From assembly GCA_045603585.1 (NCBI GenBank), contig JAZUMK010000012.1:24752-88751 (forward strand): 64,000 nucleotides of DNA, written 5' to 3'. The notes beneath the pieces were generated by a model, which was given only the letters and a program-made list of their open reading frames with translations, had not been told where the DNA came from and did no database searches. This DNA comes from SFEL01 sp045603585. GTDB taxonomy: Bacteria > Bacillota > Clostridia > Christensenellales > CAG-138. Both the position numbers and the translations under genes were made by a program. Positions within the stretch are counted from its first letter, which is position 1. Each line of letters begins with the position of its first letter. Below, piece after piece: positions 45,326 to 53,131 of the stretch.

Positions 45326-46012
45326 TTATTCTGCCGGGGTGAGTATTTCGCCCTTGCCCAGCGCCGCCATATCGCCGCGCCAGCGGGTGAAGGGACGTCC
45401 CATCCAGCTTTGGGGAATTTCCACGCCGCGCTTTGCCAGTTCGCTGAACAGCACTCTCAGGAACATGGTATCCACATCCGCTGCCTTCTGGAAGCCTGCG
45501 GGAACAAGCTCCTTTGAGGGGAGAATAACAGTTCCGCGGTTCATGCCGGTACAGAGCTTTGCTCCTTCTGCAAGGCCGCCAAGGAACAGCACTGTACCGC
45601 CCAGCATATCGGCACACAGATCGCCCTGAGCTTTGCCGTATACCACAGCAATGCCGCGGCGCATATCTGCGCCAAAGCCGCTGCCTACGCTGCCGTGGAA
45701 AACAGCCAGACCGCCCTGCATGGAAGCACAGCCGTTAACACCTGAGTCGCCCTTTACGGTGAGAGTGCCGTCCTTCATGCCTTTGCCGGCGTTTGCGCCA
45801 ACATTGCCGTTGAAGGTCATCTTTCCGCTTTCCATGCCTGCGCCTGCGTTTATCATCGCTTCATCGCAGCCTTCCACAACCTTGCCGCATTCTGCGGTTT
45901 CGGTAACGACCGCATAATCGGGAACCACCGCCCCCGCGCAGCAGATACGGGAGAGCGCCGCCATATCCATAAGGCCCGCTTTGCTTCTGTTTATCCTGAT
46001 AAACTTACCCAT
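45326..46012 (-). CDS. fhcC: Formyltransferase/hydrolase complex subunit C (FwdC/FhcC-like)
   Basis: 228 aa. Residues about 70-175 contain tandem GxMxxGxxxxxGxxGxxxG repeats (for example AGKGMKDGTLTVKGDSG, CASMQGGLAVFHGSVG, CADMLGGTVLFLGG), the right-handed beta-helix shared by FwdC/FmdC, FhcC and the GltB C-terminus. In formylmethanofuran dehydrogenase and bacterial Fhc it supports the A and B/D subunits. One base separates it from fhcA. The isolated family could be glutamate-synthase-like, but the context is decisive. Confidence 0.88.
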   Translation of the reverse strand: MGKFIRINRSKAGLMDMAALSRICCAGAVVPDYAVVTETAECGKVVEGCDEAMINAGAGMESGKMTFNGNVGANAGKGMKDGTLTVKGDSGVNGCASMQGGLAVFHGSVGSGFGADMRRGIAVVYGKAQGDLCADMLGGTVLFLGGLAEGAKLCTGMNRGTVILPSKELVPAGFQKAADVDTMFLRVLFSELAKRGVEIPQSWMGRPFTRWRGDMAALGKGEILTPAE

Positions 46013-46013
46013 A

Positions 46014-47471
46014 TCAGCGTTCCTCCCTTACCACGTTGTTTGCCTTGATAAAGTCATCGCCAAGGTTTGCGCCTTCAAAGTCCACGTCTATATAGGGCTG
46101 TATTACGCTCTTTACCCATTCCTTATCGTATTCACGTTTGGGCTGAGCGTATACCCTGTCTTCGCCGCGGAGTACGGCATAAGCTTTGCTGAACATGGCC
46201 TGCTTATCCGCCTGCTCCTTGTACAATGCAACGCCGCCCTCTGCGCCAACGCCAAGGTGTCCCAGTCTGAATGCGCCAAGCCTTGCGGCAGGACCGGAGC
46301 GGGTAAGTCGGGCGATTTCATCCATGGTGTATTCTCTGTCCATAGTGGGCAGAATGCTGTGCTTCAGCGCCTTGGGGTTAAGCTTCTTAAGCTCCTCATC
46401 CCTGAAGTTCTTATCCATCAGCATGGCGATAAGGTAGGGATATGCGCTGAAGGGGCCGCCATTGGGATGGTCGGTGGTAAGCAGCATCTGCTCAGGCTTT
46501 TCTACGCACAGCAGCAGCTCAAGGCCGGTGATAAACTGGGTTGCACCCATAAGGTTATCGCAGCTGTACTTGAGGGGCAGTACGGCCATGCCGCCGTCGC
46601 ATTCCCACAGTTCGCTCCTTGCGCCCTTCTTGCCTGCGCCAAGGCTGCCCACAAAGGCAGTATCACAGGAAACGGCCGCCGCCTGTCCAAATACGACAGC
46701 GCCAACGTCCGCAGTGATGTTGGGACGGGCATTGATCGCCTCGGCCAGCTCGGGAGCAGCGGATACCAGCTTGCCCTTTTGGTTTTTCTTATATCCGTAA
46801 AACTGGAGATGGGTCAGGTGCAAAGGCATGCCTTCTGCCATGTCCATAGTTTTGATAACGTCCACGTATGCATCGGGCTTTGCAAGGTAGGGATGATGCA
46901 GATGCAGAGGATGGGGCAGACCCATGCGGCAGTTTGCCTGCATGAGACGCTTTGTCATCTCACGCCAGCCTTCTGCGCCGCCATTGGGATTGATAAGCTT
47001 AAGGCCCCAGCCGCAGGATACATCCAGCAGCCATGCAAGGTACTGATCCAGCTCTGCATCGGTGCCATTCTCAATAATCTGCCTGAATGCGGGATTTTCG
47101 CCTACCCAGGTAAGGTTGAAGGCGTCAATGCCCTTTATGGCCTTTTCTTCCAATACAGTACGCCTTGCGGCAAGGGCGGGCATAGCCGCATTAACAACGG
47201 CGGTATAGCCCATGCCCGCATACTGCTTTGCAGTATCGGATACGGTGGGTATTATGGGATTATTGGCATCGCGCAGAAGCTCAAGAGGCTCGCCTGCAAG
47301 GTGGCTGTGGATATCCACGCCGCCTGCCATAACAACGCAGCCTTCGGCATCCAGCGTTTCGCACTGGCCGCCGGCTTCCGCTATGCGTCCGTTATCAAAC
47401 CAAATTTCGCCTGCTTCGCCCTTTTTGCCATTGGCAGGGTCGTAAATTTTTCCGTTGATTATTCTGATCAT
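46014..47471 (-). CDS. fhcA: Formyltransferase/hydrolase complex subunit A (formylmethanofuran hydrolase)
   Basis: 485 aa amidohydrolase-fold protein. Dinuclear-zinc ligands are visible as H55 and H57 (GVDIHSHLAG), carboxylated-lysine candidate K158 (GLKLINPNG), H190/H192 (HPLHLHHPYL), H218/H221 (LHLTHLQF) and D334 (TTDHPNGGPFSAYP). The last motif is hallmark FwdA/FhcA. It hydrolyses formyl-methanofuran to formate and the free carrier amine. Overlaps fhcB by 4 bases. Alternative identity as an ordinary amidohydrolase is unlikely given the motif and the three partner subunits. Confidence 0.93.
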   Translation of the reverse strand: MIRIINGKIYDPANGKKGEAGEIWFDNGRIAEAGGQCETLDAEGCVVMAGGVDIHSHLAGEPLELLRDANNPIIPTVSDTAKQYAGMGYTAVVNAAMPALAARRTVLEEKAIKGIDAFNLTWVGENPAFRQIIENGTDAELDQYLAWLLDVSCGWGLKLINPNGGAEGWREMTKRLMQANCRMGLPHPLHLHHPYLAKPDAYVDVIKTMDMAEGMPLHLTHLQFYGYKKNQKGKLVSAAPELAEAINARPNITADVGAVVFGQAAAVSCDTAFVGSLGAGKKGARSELWECDGGMAVLPLKYSCDNLMGATQFITGLELLLCVEKPEQMLLTTDHPNGGPFSAYPYLIAMLMDKNFRDEELKKLNPKALKHSILPTMDREYTMDEIARLTRSGPAARLGAFRLGHLGVGAEGGVALYKEQADKQAMFSKAYAVLRGEDRVYAQPKREYDKEWVKSVIQPYIDVDFEGANLGDDFIKANNVVREER

Positions 47472-48295
47472 GCTTCCACCTCTTCCATAAGCCGAGTAAG
47501 CAGAGCAAATACGCTGTTTTCACCATCTTCTGCCGCCATATCGCAGGGTACGCCGTCATAGCGCAGAGCAGTACCGCCGCCGGATACAGCCTTTACAAGG
47601 CATTCGCCCTCATAGCCCTTTGCGGCAACTGCAAAGCGGGCAGCATCGCCCACGGCCGCATCCTTGCCGCAGCCTATGCGAAGCAGAAGGTCACAGCCCT
47701 TTGCGGGGATGTTTTCCACGGCAAACTCGCAGCCCTTGAGCACTTCATCGCCAAACCATGCCGCGGTTCCGCCGGCTTCCTCCAGCATAACCTCATATGC
47801 GCCAAGAATATTTGCACAGGAGGGTATCTGCATAATCCCCACCCTGTGAGCTTCGCTGACAAAGCGCACCACAGTGCGGCGCAGTTCTTCGCTGATATCA
47901 TCCGCAATCAGCACGACCGCTGCGCTGTCTGCATTTTTGATATCCTCGTAAAGGGGCAGATATTCCTCTGCTCCCATAAGCTTATTTCCCCTGAAAAGAG
48001 AAGCTATGCAGCGCCATGCATCCGCACAGAGCAGCCTGTCATCCTGCAGGGTCTTTACGCCTTCCGCAAGGGCAAAGGGCAGCTGACCGCCTGCATAAAG
48101 CACAAGGTCGCAGCCGTTGAGAGAGCTCTGGGTAACAGTGGGCAGCAGCGGCCTTTCAACAGACACAACCGCCCCCAGCTTCTTTGCAAGGGACACAGCG
48201 AGACGCTGTTCTTCCATGGATATGCCGCCCAGGCCGCAGATCACGGGGGCATCAGCCTCTTTAAGTTTTGAGACAAGCAGGTCAAATTCTTTCAT
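47468..48295 (-). CDS. fhcB: Formyltransferase/hydrolase complex subunit B (short, non-catalytic FwdB-like)
   Basis: 275 aa from ATG 48295, which overlaps the fhcD stop by one base (TAATG); the longer frame runs antiparallel inside fhcD. It begins FDLLVSKLKEADAPVICGLGGISMEEQ, like the start of the molybdopterin-oxidoreductase fold of FwdB, but is much shorter than archaeal FwdB and no ferredoxin-type CxxC cluster or catalytic Cys/Sec region is evident. In methylotroph Fhc, FhcB has also lost the molybdenum centre and is structural. Hence a formate-producing hydrolase rather than a formate-fixing dehydrogenase is expected. Confidence 0.82.
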   Translation of the reverse strand: MKEFDLLVSKLKEADAPVICGLGGISMEEQRLAVSLAKKLGAVVSVERPLLPTVTQSSLNGCDLVLYAGGQLPFALAEGVKTLQDDRLLCADAWRCIASLFRGNKLMGAEEYLPLYEDIKNADSAAVVLIADDISEELRRTVVRFVSEAHRVGIMQIPSCANILGAYEVMLEEAGGTAAWFGDEVLKGCEFAVENIPAKGCDLLLRIGCGKDAAVGDAARFAVAAKGYEGECLVKAVSGGGTALRYDGVPCDMAAEDGENSVFALLTRLMEEVEA

Positions 48296-49188
48296 TACAG
48301 TCCCGCCTCCTCTCTCAGTATGTCGTAGAGGTAATATTTTACCTTGCCCAGGTTTCCGCCGTAATTGCCGGCGGTTATCTGTACCATACCGGGTATTGCC
48401 GCGGCCTTTATGCCTGCGGCCATTGCCTTGCGGTTTGCCTTTTCGCTGTGGGAGCAAACCACCAGCTCGTATACGCAGTTTGCGCCTTCGGGAAGAAGGG
48501 TTTCCTCCTCATTGCTGAGGGTAGGACAGAAGCTGTGGTAGGTGGATGCGGTAAGCATCTTGTACCTTGAACCCACCTTGCTGCCGCTGCGCACTATGCC
48601 GCCGGGGAAAGGCAGGATAACATCGCCGGAGGCCCGCATGGCCTCAACCGCAGCAGATGCAGCCCTGAGGGTGGTTTCCCTATCCTTGCCCAGCAGGATA
48701 AGGTTGGAGTCTGAGCCTTCTTCGAATGTGCCAAAGCTCTCCTCGCACAAAAATTCGCCGTCCATTACCGGTATGCGCCAGAAGCGCCTGCCAAACATCA
48801 GCTTGCTCATCTGCCGTCCGTCGCCGAAATAGCGCAGGCTCTTGCCTATGTCTATTTTTTCGCCGCCATCCCAGCCGTTAAAGCAGGCAGTGGTGGGGCA
48901 GGTCATAACGCACTGACCGACGCGGGCCAGAGTCTGCTGCGCCACCATGTCCTTGTTCATGCTCATCAGCACTACGGACACGCCGGGACGTCCGTCCGGT
49001 CCGCATTCAAACTGAGACTCTATGTCCGCCTCGCAGCCGCAGGCAATAATGCTGGTGGCAAAGCCGGTGGCCTTGCGCCCTGCCTCAAGCGCCCATTCCA
49101 TTGTATCCGCTGTGATTATAAAGCGAGTTCCAGACATGAAAAAGCCTTCTGCATAGGTATCCTGTATTTCAACACCATTGATATGCAT
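48295..49188 (-). CDS. fhcD: Formylmethanofuran:tetrahydromethanopterin formyltransferase (Ftr/FhcD)
   Basis: 297 aa. The start MHINGVEIQDTYAEGFFMSG is characteristic of Ftr, followed by ATGFATSIIACGCEADIE and PDGRPGVSVVLMSM, and the C-terminal GMVQITAGNYGGNLGK segment. It moves the formyl group between N5 of the H4MPT-like pterin and the methanofuran-like carrier. First gene of the minus-strand operon fhcD-fhcB-fhcA-fhcC-ATP-grasp; start preceded by GGAGGG. Confidence 0.94.
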   Translation of the reverse strand: MHINGVEIQDTYAEGFFMSGTRFIITADTMEWALEAGRKATGFATSIIACGCEADIESQFECGPDGRPGVSVVLMSMNKDMVAQQTLARVGQCVMTCPTTACFNGWDGGEKIDIGKSLRYFGDGRQMSKLMFGRRFWRIPVMDGEFLCEESFGTFEEGSDSNLILLGKDRETTLRAASAAVEAMRASGDVILPFPGGIVRSGSKVGSRYKMLTASTYHSFCPTLSNEEETLLPEGANCVYELVVCSHSEKANRKAMAAGIKAAAIPGMVQITAGNYGGNLGKVKYYLYDILREEAGL

Positions 49189-49327
49189 AGAGGTTCCCTC
49201 CGATATGTTTCTGAAATTTATGATACTCGTCTTGCATTGCCCTTGTCAATGAAACTGCGCTCGTCCTTCATATTTAAATTTATACATGCACAAAATTGTA
49301 TATAGCGAAGACGGTTTATCGCGAAAG

Positions 49328-49357
49328 TTGACACATTACCAATATACCAAATATAAT
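49328..49357 (+). promoter_or_regulatory. Sigma-A type promoter of the aldolase-SorC operon
   Basis: TTGACA (49328-49333), 18-base spacer, TATAAT (49352-49357): consensus in both boxes. Transcript start near 49364 gives a leader of about 100 bases before the aldolase ATG. A TGCACAAAATTGT stretch about 40 bases upstream (from about 49288) may be an operator. The rest of the 49189-49462 intergenic region must hold the divergent fhc promoter, which I could not place. Confidence 0.7.
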
Positions 49358-49462
49358 ATAACGTGAATAATGATATAATATGTTTACTGTGTATTTTATC
49401 TTATTTGCATTTTTTCTTACGTATCCCCACGCAAAAATTTTATATAAGGAATGGTTTTTACA

Positions 49463-50191
49463 ATGAACGGACTTATTCGCAACACCGCCAGCCTTTTCAG
49501 CAACGACGGAAAACTCTTTGTAATGGCAATGGACCGCGGAATGGTGGGCGTTGTGCCCGGCCTTGAGGATGTTGCCGCAAAGATGTACGGCACCGCCAAC
49601 AGCGAACTGGACGGCTACCTTGTAAACCTTGGCCCCGCCCGCCATATGGCAGACGAGAGGCTTGTAAACAAAAAGCTGCTGCTGCGCACTTCCTTCGGCG
49701 GCTCTGCTTTCTGCGGCGACAATCCCGACGGACACTTTAATTTTGTCTCTCCCGAGAACGTTCTCGCAATGGGCGCAGACGCAGTTGTAATGATGATGAG
49801 CATCGGCGAAGGCGACGCAGGCAACATTTATCAGGCTGCCGCCGCAATCGACGAATACCACAAGTTCAGCATTCCCGTTGTGGTTGAAATCCTCGCCATG
49901 GACTTTGCAAACACCGCCACCTATGACATTCAGCTCAACGGCGCAAGGATCGCCTCCGAGCTGGGCGCTGATGTGGTTAAGGCATTCTATACCGAAAACT
50001 TCGACAACGTTATCGCCAACTGCACTGCCCCCATTATGCTGGCAGGCGGCCCCAAGGAGAAGAACGTATACGAAGTGGCTGAAGCAGCCGTAAAGGCAGG
50101 CGTAAAGGGCTTTGCCTTCGGCAGAAACCTTTTCCAGGCCGATGACGCCGCCGAAAGGATCAGCCGCCTCAATGCCATTCTCCGCGGTTAA
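49463..50191 (+). CDS. LsrF/FbaB-like class I aldolase
   Basis: 242 aa from ATG 49463; an ATG at 49451 exists but directly abuts the AAGGA. TIM-barrel aldolase of the DeoC/FbaB/LsrF group: opening FVMAMDRGMVGVVPGLED, central MMMSIGEGDAGN, and the Schiff-base lysine candidate in ADVVKAFYTENF (like LsrF ADIIKTYY). A GGPKE phosphate-binding segment and FGRNLFQ close the barrel. It probably cleaves or thiolyses a phosphorylated ketose. It precedes a SorC/LsrR-like regulator, reinforcing an Lsr-type arrangement. Confidence 0.83.
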   Translation: MNGLIRNTASLFSNDGKLFVMAMDRGMVGVVPGLEDVAAKMYGTANSELDGYLVNLGPARHMADERLVNKKLLLRTSFGGSAFCGDNPDGHFNFVSPENVLAMGADAVVMMMSIGEGDAGNIYQAAAAIDEYHKFSIPVVVEILAMDFANTATYDIQLNGARIASELGADVVKAFYTENFDNVIANCTAPIMLAGGPKEKNVYEVAEAAVKAGVKGFAFGRNLFQADDAAERISRLNAILRG

Positions 50192-50218
50192 ATCCAAATA
50201 AATCAAGAAGGAGAGCGC

Positions 50219-51196
50219 ATGACAAGAAAGCCGGAGTTGACCCTTCTTTACAGCATCGCCCGCAGTTACTACATCGACAACCTTTCCCAGAGCCAGATAG
50301 CCGAACGGGAAAACATATCCCGCTCCCAGATATCCCGCCTGCTGGATAAGGCAAAAAAGCTCGGAATAGTAAACATTACCGTTTCTCTTCCCGATGATCC
50401 GGATACCTATGAGCTGATGGAATCCGCAGCAAAGGTACTTGGCATAAGGGAAGTGGTCATTGCGCCTGTTGAAACAGACGTGGATGATCCCAACGCCATT
50501 TCCGAGGCTATCGCCCTTACCGCAGCCCAGTATCTGCCAAAGGCGCTGAGGGACTGCAAAACCGTAGGCCTTGGCTGGGGTATGACAATGTACAACATGT
50601 CTCTGCGCCTCAGCTACCGCAATCTTGGCGAAGACCGCATTTACGTTCCGCTGGTGGGCGTATCCGGCGCATCCAACCCCTACCTTCAGATCAATACCAT
50701 CGTTGACCGCGTTGCAGAGCGTCACAGGGCCCGCAGCTACTTCGTAAACGCTCCCGCCCTCAGGGATCTGTCCAATCCCATAACCAAAATAGACGAGCAG
50801 CGCATGGCCACCCTTGAAGCATATTGGGACAGGCTGGATGCAGCGGTATTCGGTCTCGGTCTCCCTCCCAAGTCCGGCGGTCTCTTTATGGAAGAAATAA
50901 GCCCCCGCATAAACGCGGAGGTGATTGCCTCAAATGCCGCAGGCGATATGCTTTCCTACTTCTTCCACAAGGACGGCACCACATTTGACTTCGGCCGCAA
51001 TTACCGTCACAACGCATACGATATCCGCAGGTTCCGCAAGGTGCGCAAGGCCATATGCCTTGCAGGCGGCGCGGAAAAGGCCGAAGGTATATATACCGCC
51101 GCAAGGCTGGGATACTTCAACACCCTCATTACCGACAGCAACACAGCAAAAATATTCTACGATAAATTCAGAAGCGGAGGCGCAGACAAAATATGA
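50219..51196 (+). CDS. SorC/LsrR family transcriptional regulator
   Basis: 325 aa. N-terminal helix-turn-helix (LSQSQIAERENISRSQISRLL, about residues 22-42; motif quoted in part) and a C-terminal sugar-phosphate-binding domain with GLGWGMTMYNM, VPLVGVSGASNPYLQ and VFGLGLPP. SorC regulators sense phosphorylated sugars and control adjacent catabolic operons. Probably controls the promoter at 49328 and perhaps the divergent fhc operon. Overlaps the next gene by 4 bases. Confidence 0.9.
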   Translation: MTRKPELTLLYSIARSYYIDNLSQSQIAERENISRSQISRLLDKAKKLGIVNITVSLPDDPDTYELMESAAKVLGIREVVIAPVETDVDDPNAISEAIALTAAQYLPKALRDCKTVGLGWGMTMYNMSLRLSYRNLGEDRIYVPLVGVSGASNPYLQINTIVDRVAERHRARSYFVNAPALRDLSNPITKIDEQRMATLEAYWDRLDAAVFGLGLPPKSGGLFMEEISPRINAEVIASNAAGDMLSYFFHKDGTTFDFGRNYRHNAYDIRRFRKVRKAICLAGGAEKAEGIYTAARLGYFNTLITDSNTAKIFYDKFRSGGADKI

Positions 51197-52161
51197 AAGC
51201 TTTATTCTACATGGGCGAAAAGCAGCTTGAGCTGAAGGATGCCCCCATCCCAACCGGCGATTTCCTTCTTCGTGTAACCGGCTGTACCCTTTGCGGAACC
51301 GACCTTAAGACCTGGCTCAAAGGCCATCCCATGTTCACTCCCCCCTGCATCCTGGGTCATGAGTTCATCGGCATAGTTGAGCGCGCCCCCGAGGGCTGCG
51401 GCTTTGTCAAGGGCGATCCCGTGGTTGTAGCCCCCTATGGCGAATGCGGTCAGTGCGAACTGTGCGCCAGAGGCGCAGGCGAGCTTTGCCGCAGCAAGTA
51501 CAACGTATCCTCCGGCGCTTTCTGCGAATACGTTGAGATCCCCACCGAATTCGTAAGCAAGGGCGTTATCCGTCTGGATGAGGCCGACGATGCATACACT
51601 CTGGTTGAGCCCCTTTCCTGCGTGCTCACCGCCATCGAAAAGATGAACATTACCGCCTCCAGCAACGTTCTGGTAGCAGGCGGCGGCCCCATGGGCACCC
51701 TGTTTGCCCTGGTGATGGCAGGCCAGAATATCCCCGTTACCGTAAGCGAACCCAGCGAAGAAAGAAGAGAGCTGCTTGCTTCCCTCAACATCAAGGCCAT
51801 TGCCCCCGAGGAAGCAGACCCCTCCCTCTACGACAATATCGCCGTGGCAGTATCCCTGCCCAAGCTGGTTGAAATGTACGTTAAGGGCATCGCCGACAAC
51901 GGCACCGTTCACGTATTTGCCGGCCTTCCCAAGGATGCACAGCTCACCCTTGACCCCTATGCAATTCACTATCGCGGCGTAACCGTCACCGGCAGCTCCG
52001 GCTTCAATCTCACCACCTTCCACAAGGCATATGAGATGATAAAGAGCCAGCCTGACCACTTCCGCAAGCTTATAACCCACACCTACAGCATCGAGGACGC
52101 TCAGGCAGCCTTTGAAACTCAGGCCTCCGGCCGCGCTTTCAAGGTTTTGATCAAGCCATGA
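51193..52161 (+). CDS. Zinc-dependent alcohol/polyol dehydrogenase (MDR family)
   Basis: 322 aa. Catalytic zinc region GCTLCGTDLK and LGHEFIGIVE, structural zinc cysteines in GECGQCELCARGAGELC, and NAD fold AGGGPMGTLFALV. Fits medium-chain dehydrogenases of the sorbitol/threonine dehydrogenase type. Oxidises a secondary alcohol, probably the sugar or polyol imported by the operon's ABC transporter, before the aldolase step. Overlaps neighbours on both sides by 4 bases. Confidence 0.92.
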   Translation: MKALFYMGEKQLELKDAPIPTGDFLLRVTGCTLCGTDLKTWLKGHPMFTPPCILGHEFIGIVERAPEGCGFVKGDPVVVAPYGECGQCELCARGAGELCRSKYNVSSGAFCEYVEIPTEFVSKGVIRLDEADDAYTLVEPLSCVLTAIEKMNITASSNVLVAGGGPMGTLFALVMAGQNIPVTVSEPSEERRELLASLNIKAIAPEEADPSLYDNIAVAVSLPKLVEMYVKGIADNGTVHVFAGLPKDAQLTLDPYAIHYRGVTVTGSSGFNLTTFHKAYEMIKSQPDHFRKLITHTYSIEDAQAAFETQASGRAFKVLIKP

Positions 52162-53120
52162 AAGCAGGAGTATTGATGAACCCTCTTTCGGGAGGAGCAA
52201 GCCGCCTTCCCAAAGTCTGCTCCGCAATAAAATCCTTCCTTAAAGGATATGAAATTGTGGCGGCTGACCTCTTCGGCGGCAGCGTACTGGAGCCCGATAT
52301 CCTGCTGAACATTCAGGATGGTCCTTTTATGCAGAAGCTTACCGCTGCAATAGACGCCGTAAGCGCATATCAGCCAGACCTGTATGTGGTTGCGGGAGGA
52401 GACGGCATTGCCGCCTATACTGCGGACAGGCTGCTTTCCCGGGACCCCCGGTGCCGCCCCACCTTTGTGGGCGTTGCAATGGGCACCGCAAACGTAGGCC
52501 CTATAATCACCTTTACGGCAGAGCAGCTGGAGAACCTCACTCCAGATATGCTGCGTTTTGAATCCTGCGGCGCGATCGAAGCCTTTACAGACGGCGCACA
52601 TGCGGCCTACGGATTCAACGACATAGTTCTTGGCAATACGCTGCTGGCTACGGTGGACGGAGCTACATGCACCGTAAGCGCCGCGGCAATGTACAAGGAC
52701 GGCAGCAAACTGCCCGTTACTCCCCACGATCATCTGGCATGCAGCCTTGCTGTTGCCAAAAACGATAAAATCATTGCAGCCGATCTTCACTCCACCGCCC
52801 AGATCATCCTCTCCACAGTGGAGCGGGAAAGGCTGTATGGCCGTGCCATTGCAGGCGTTCTCTGCTTTGCCCAGGGCACAGAGGAGCAGGCAGCAATGCT
52901 GCTGAGCCGCCGTCCCCTGGTAACCATCGCCTACGACCCCCGCGGCTATGAGGAGTTCGCGCTTTCCTCCCAGCTTCTGTTCAACAGCAGGGACAGGATA
53001 CAGGTCAGCGGACTGCTTGAAGATGTAATGATCATTGCGGATGGCAACCCCATCCCCATGATTAACGGCAGCGCGGAATTCCGCTATCTGCCGGATATAA
53101 TACGCATTGGAAAAATTTAG
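52158..53120 (+). CDS. AcoX/ATP-NAD-kinase-like protein
   Basis: 320 aa. GGDG motif (VVAGGDGIAAY, about residues 76-86) and VGVAMGTANVGP match the NAD-kinase/diacylglycerol-kinase fold, closest in style to the COG3199 group that includes AcoX of acetoin operons. True NAD kinase activity is not assured. Such genes recur in sugar or acetoin catabolic operons; here it overlaps the dehydrogenase gene by 4 bases and precedes a sugar ABC transporter. It may phosphorylate a small metabolite. Confidence 0.75.
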   Translation: MKAGVLMNPLSGGASRLPKVCSAIKSFLKGYEIVAADLFGGSVLEPDILLNIQDGPFMQKLTAAIDAVSAYQPDLYVVAGGDGIAAYTADRLLSRDPRCRPTFVGVAMGTANVGPIITFTAEQLENLTPDMLRFESCGAIEAFTDGAHAAYGFNDIVLGNTLLATVDGATCTVSAAAMYKDGSKLPVTPHDHLACSLAVAKNDKIIAADLHSTAQIILSTVERERLYGRAIAGVLCFAQGTEEQAAMLLSRRPLVTIAYDPRGYEEFALSSQLLFNSRDRIQVSGLLEDVMIIADGNPIPMINGSAEFRYLPDIIRIGKI

Positions 53121-53131
53121 GAGGACTGCTT

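Noticed and set aside
45326..46012. FhcC-like protein as glutamate synthase domain (GltB3)
   Set aside because: The beta-helix repeat is shared, but no glutamate synthase partners are present and it is sandwiched between fhcA and the ATP-grasp gene.
44454..50191. Full methylotrophy (formaldehyde oxidation) pathway
   Set aside because: No Fae, MtdB, methanol or methylamine dehydrogenase gene was found in the window, so formaldehyde as the C1 source is not supported here.
49463..50191. Aldolase as MfnB (methanofuran biosynthesis)
   Set aside because: The position next to fhc is tempting, but the motifs (MAMDRG, VVKAFYTENF) fit LsrF/FbaB class I aldolases, and it is in the opposite operon with a SorC regulator.
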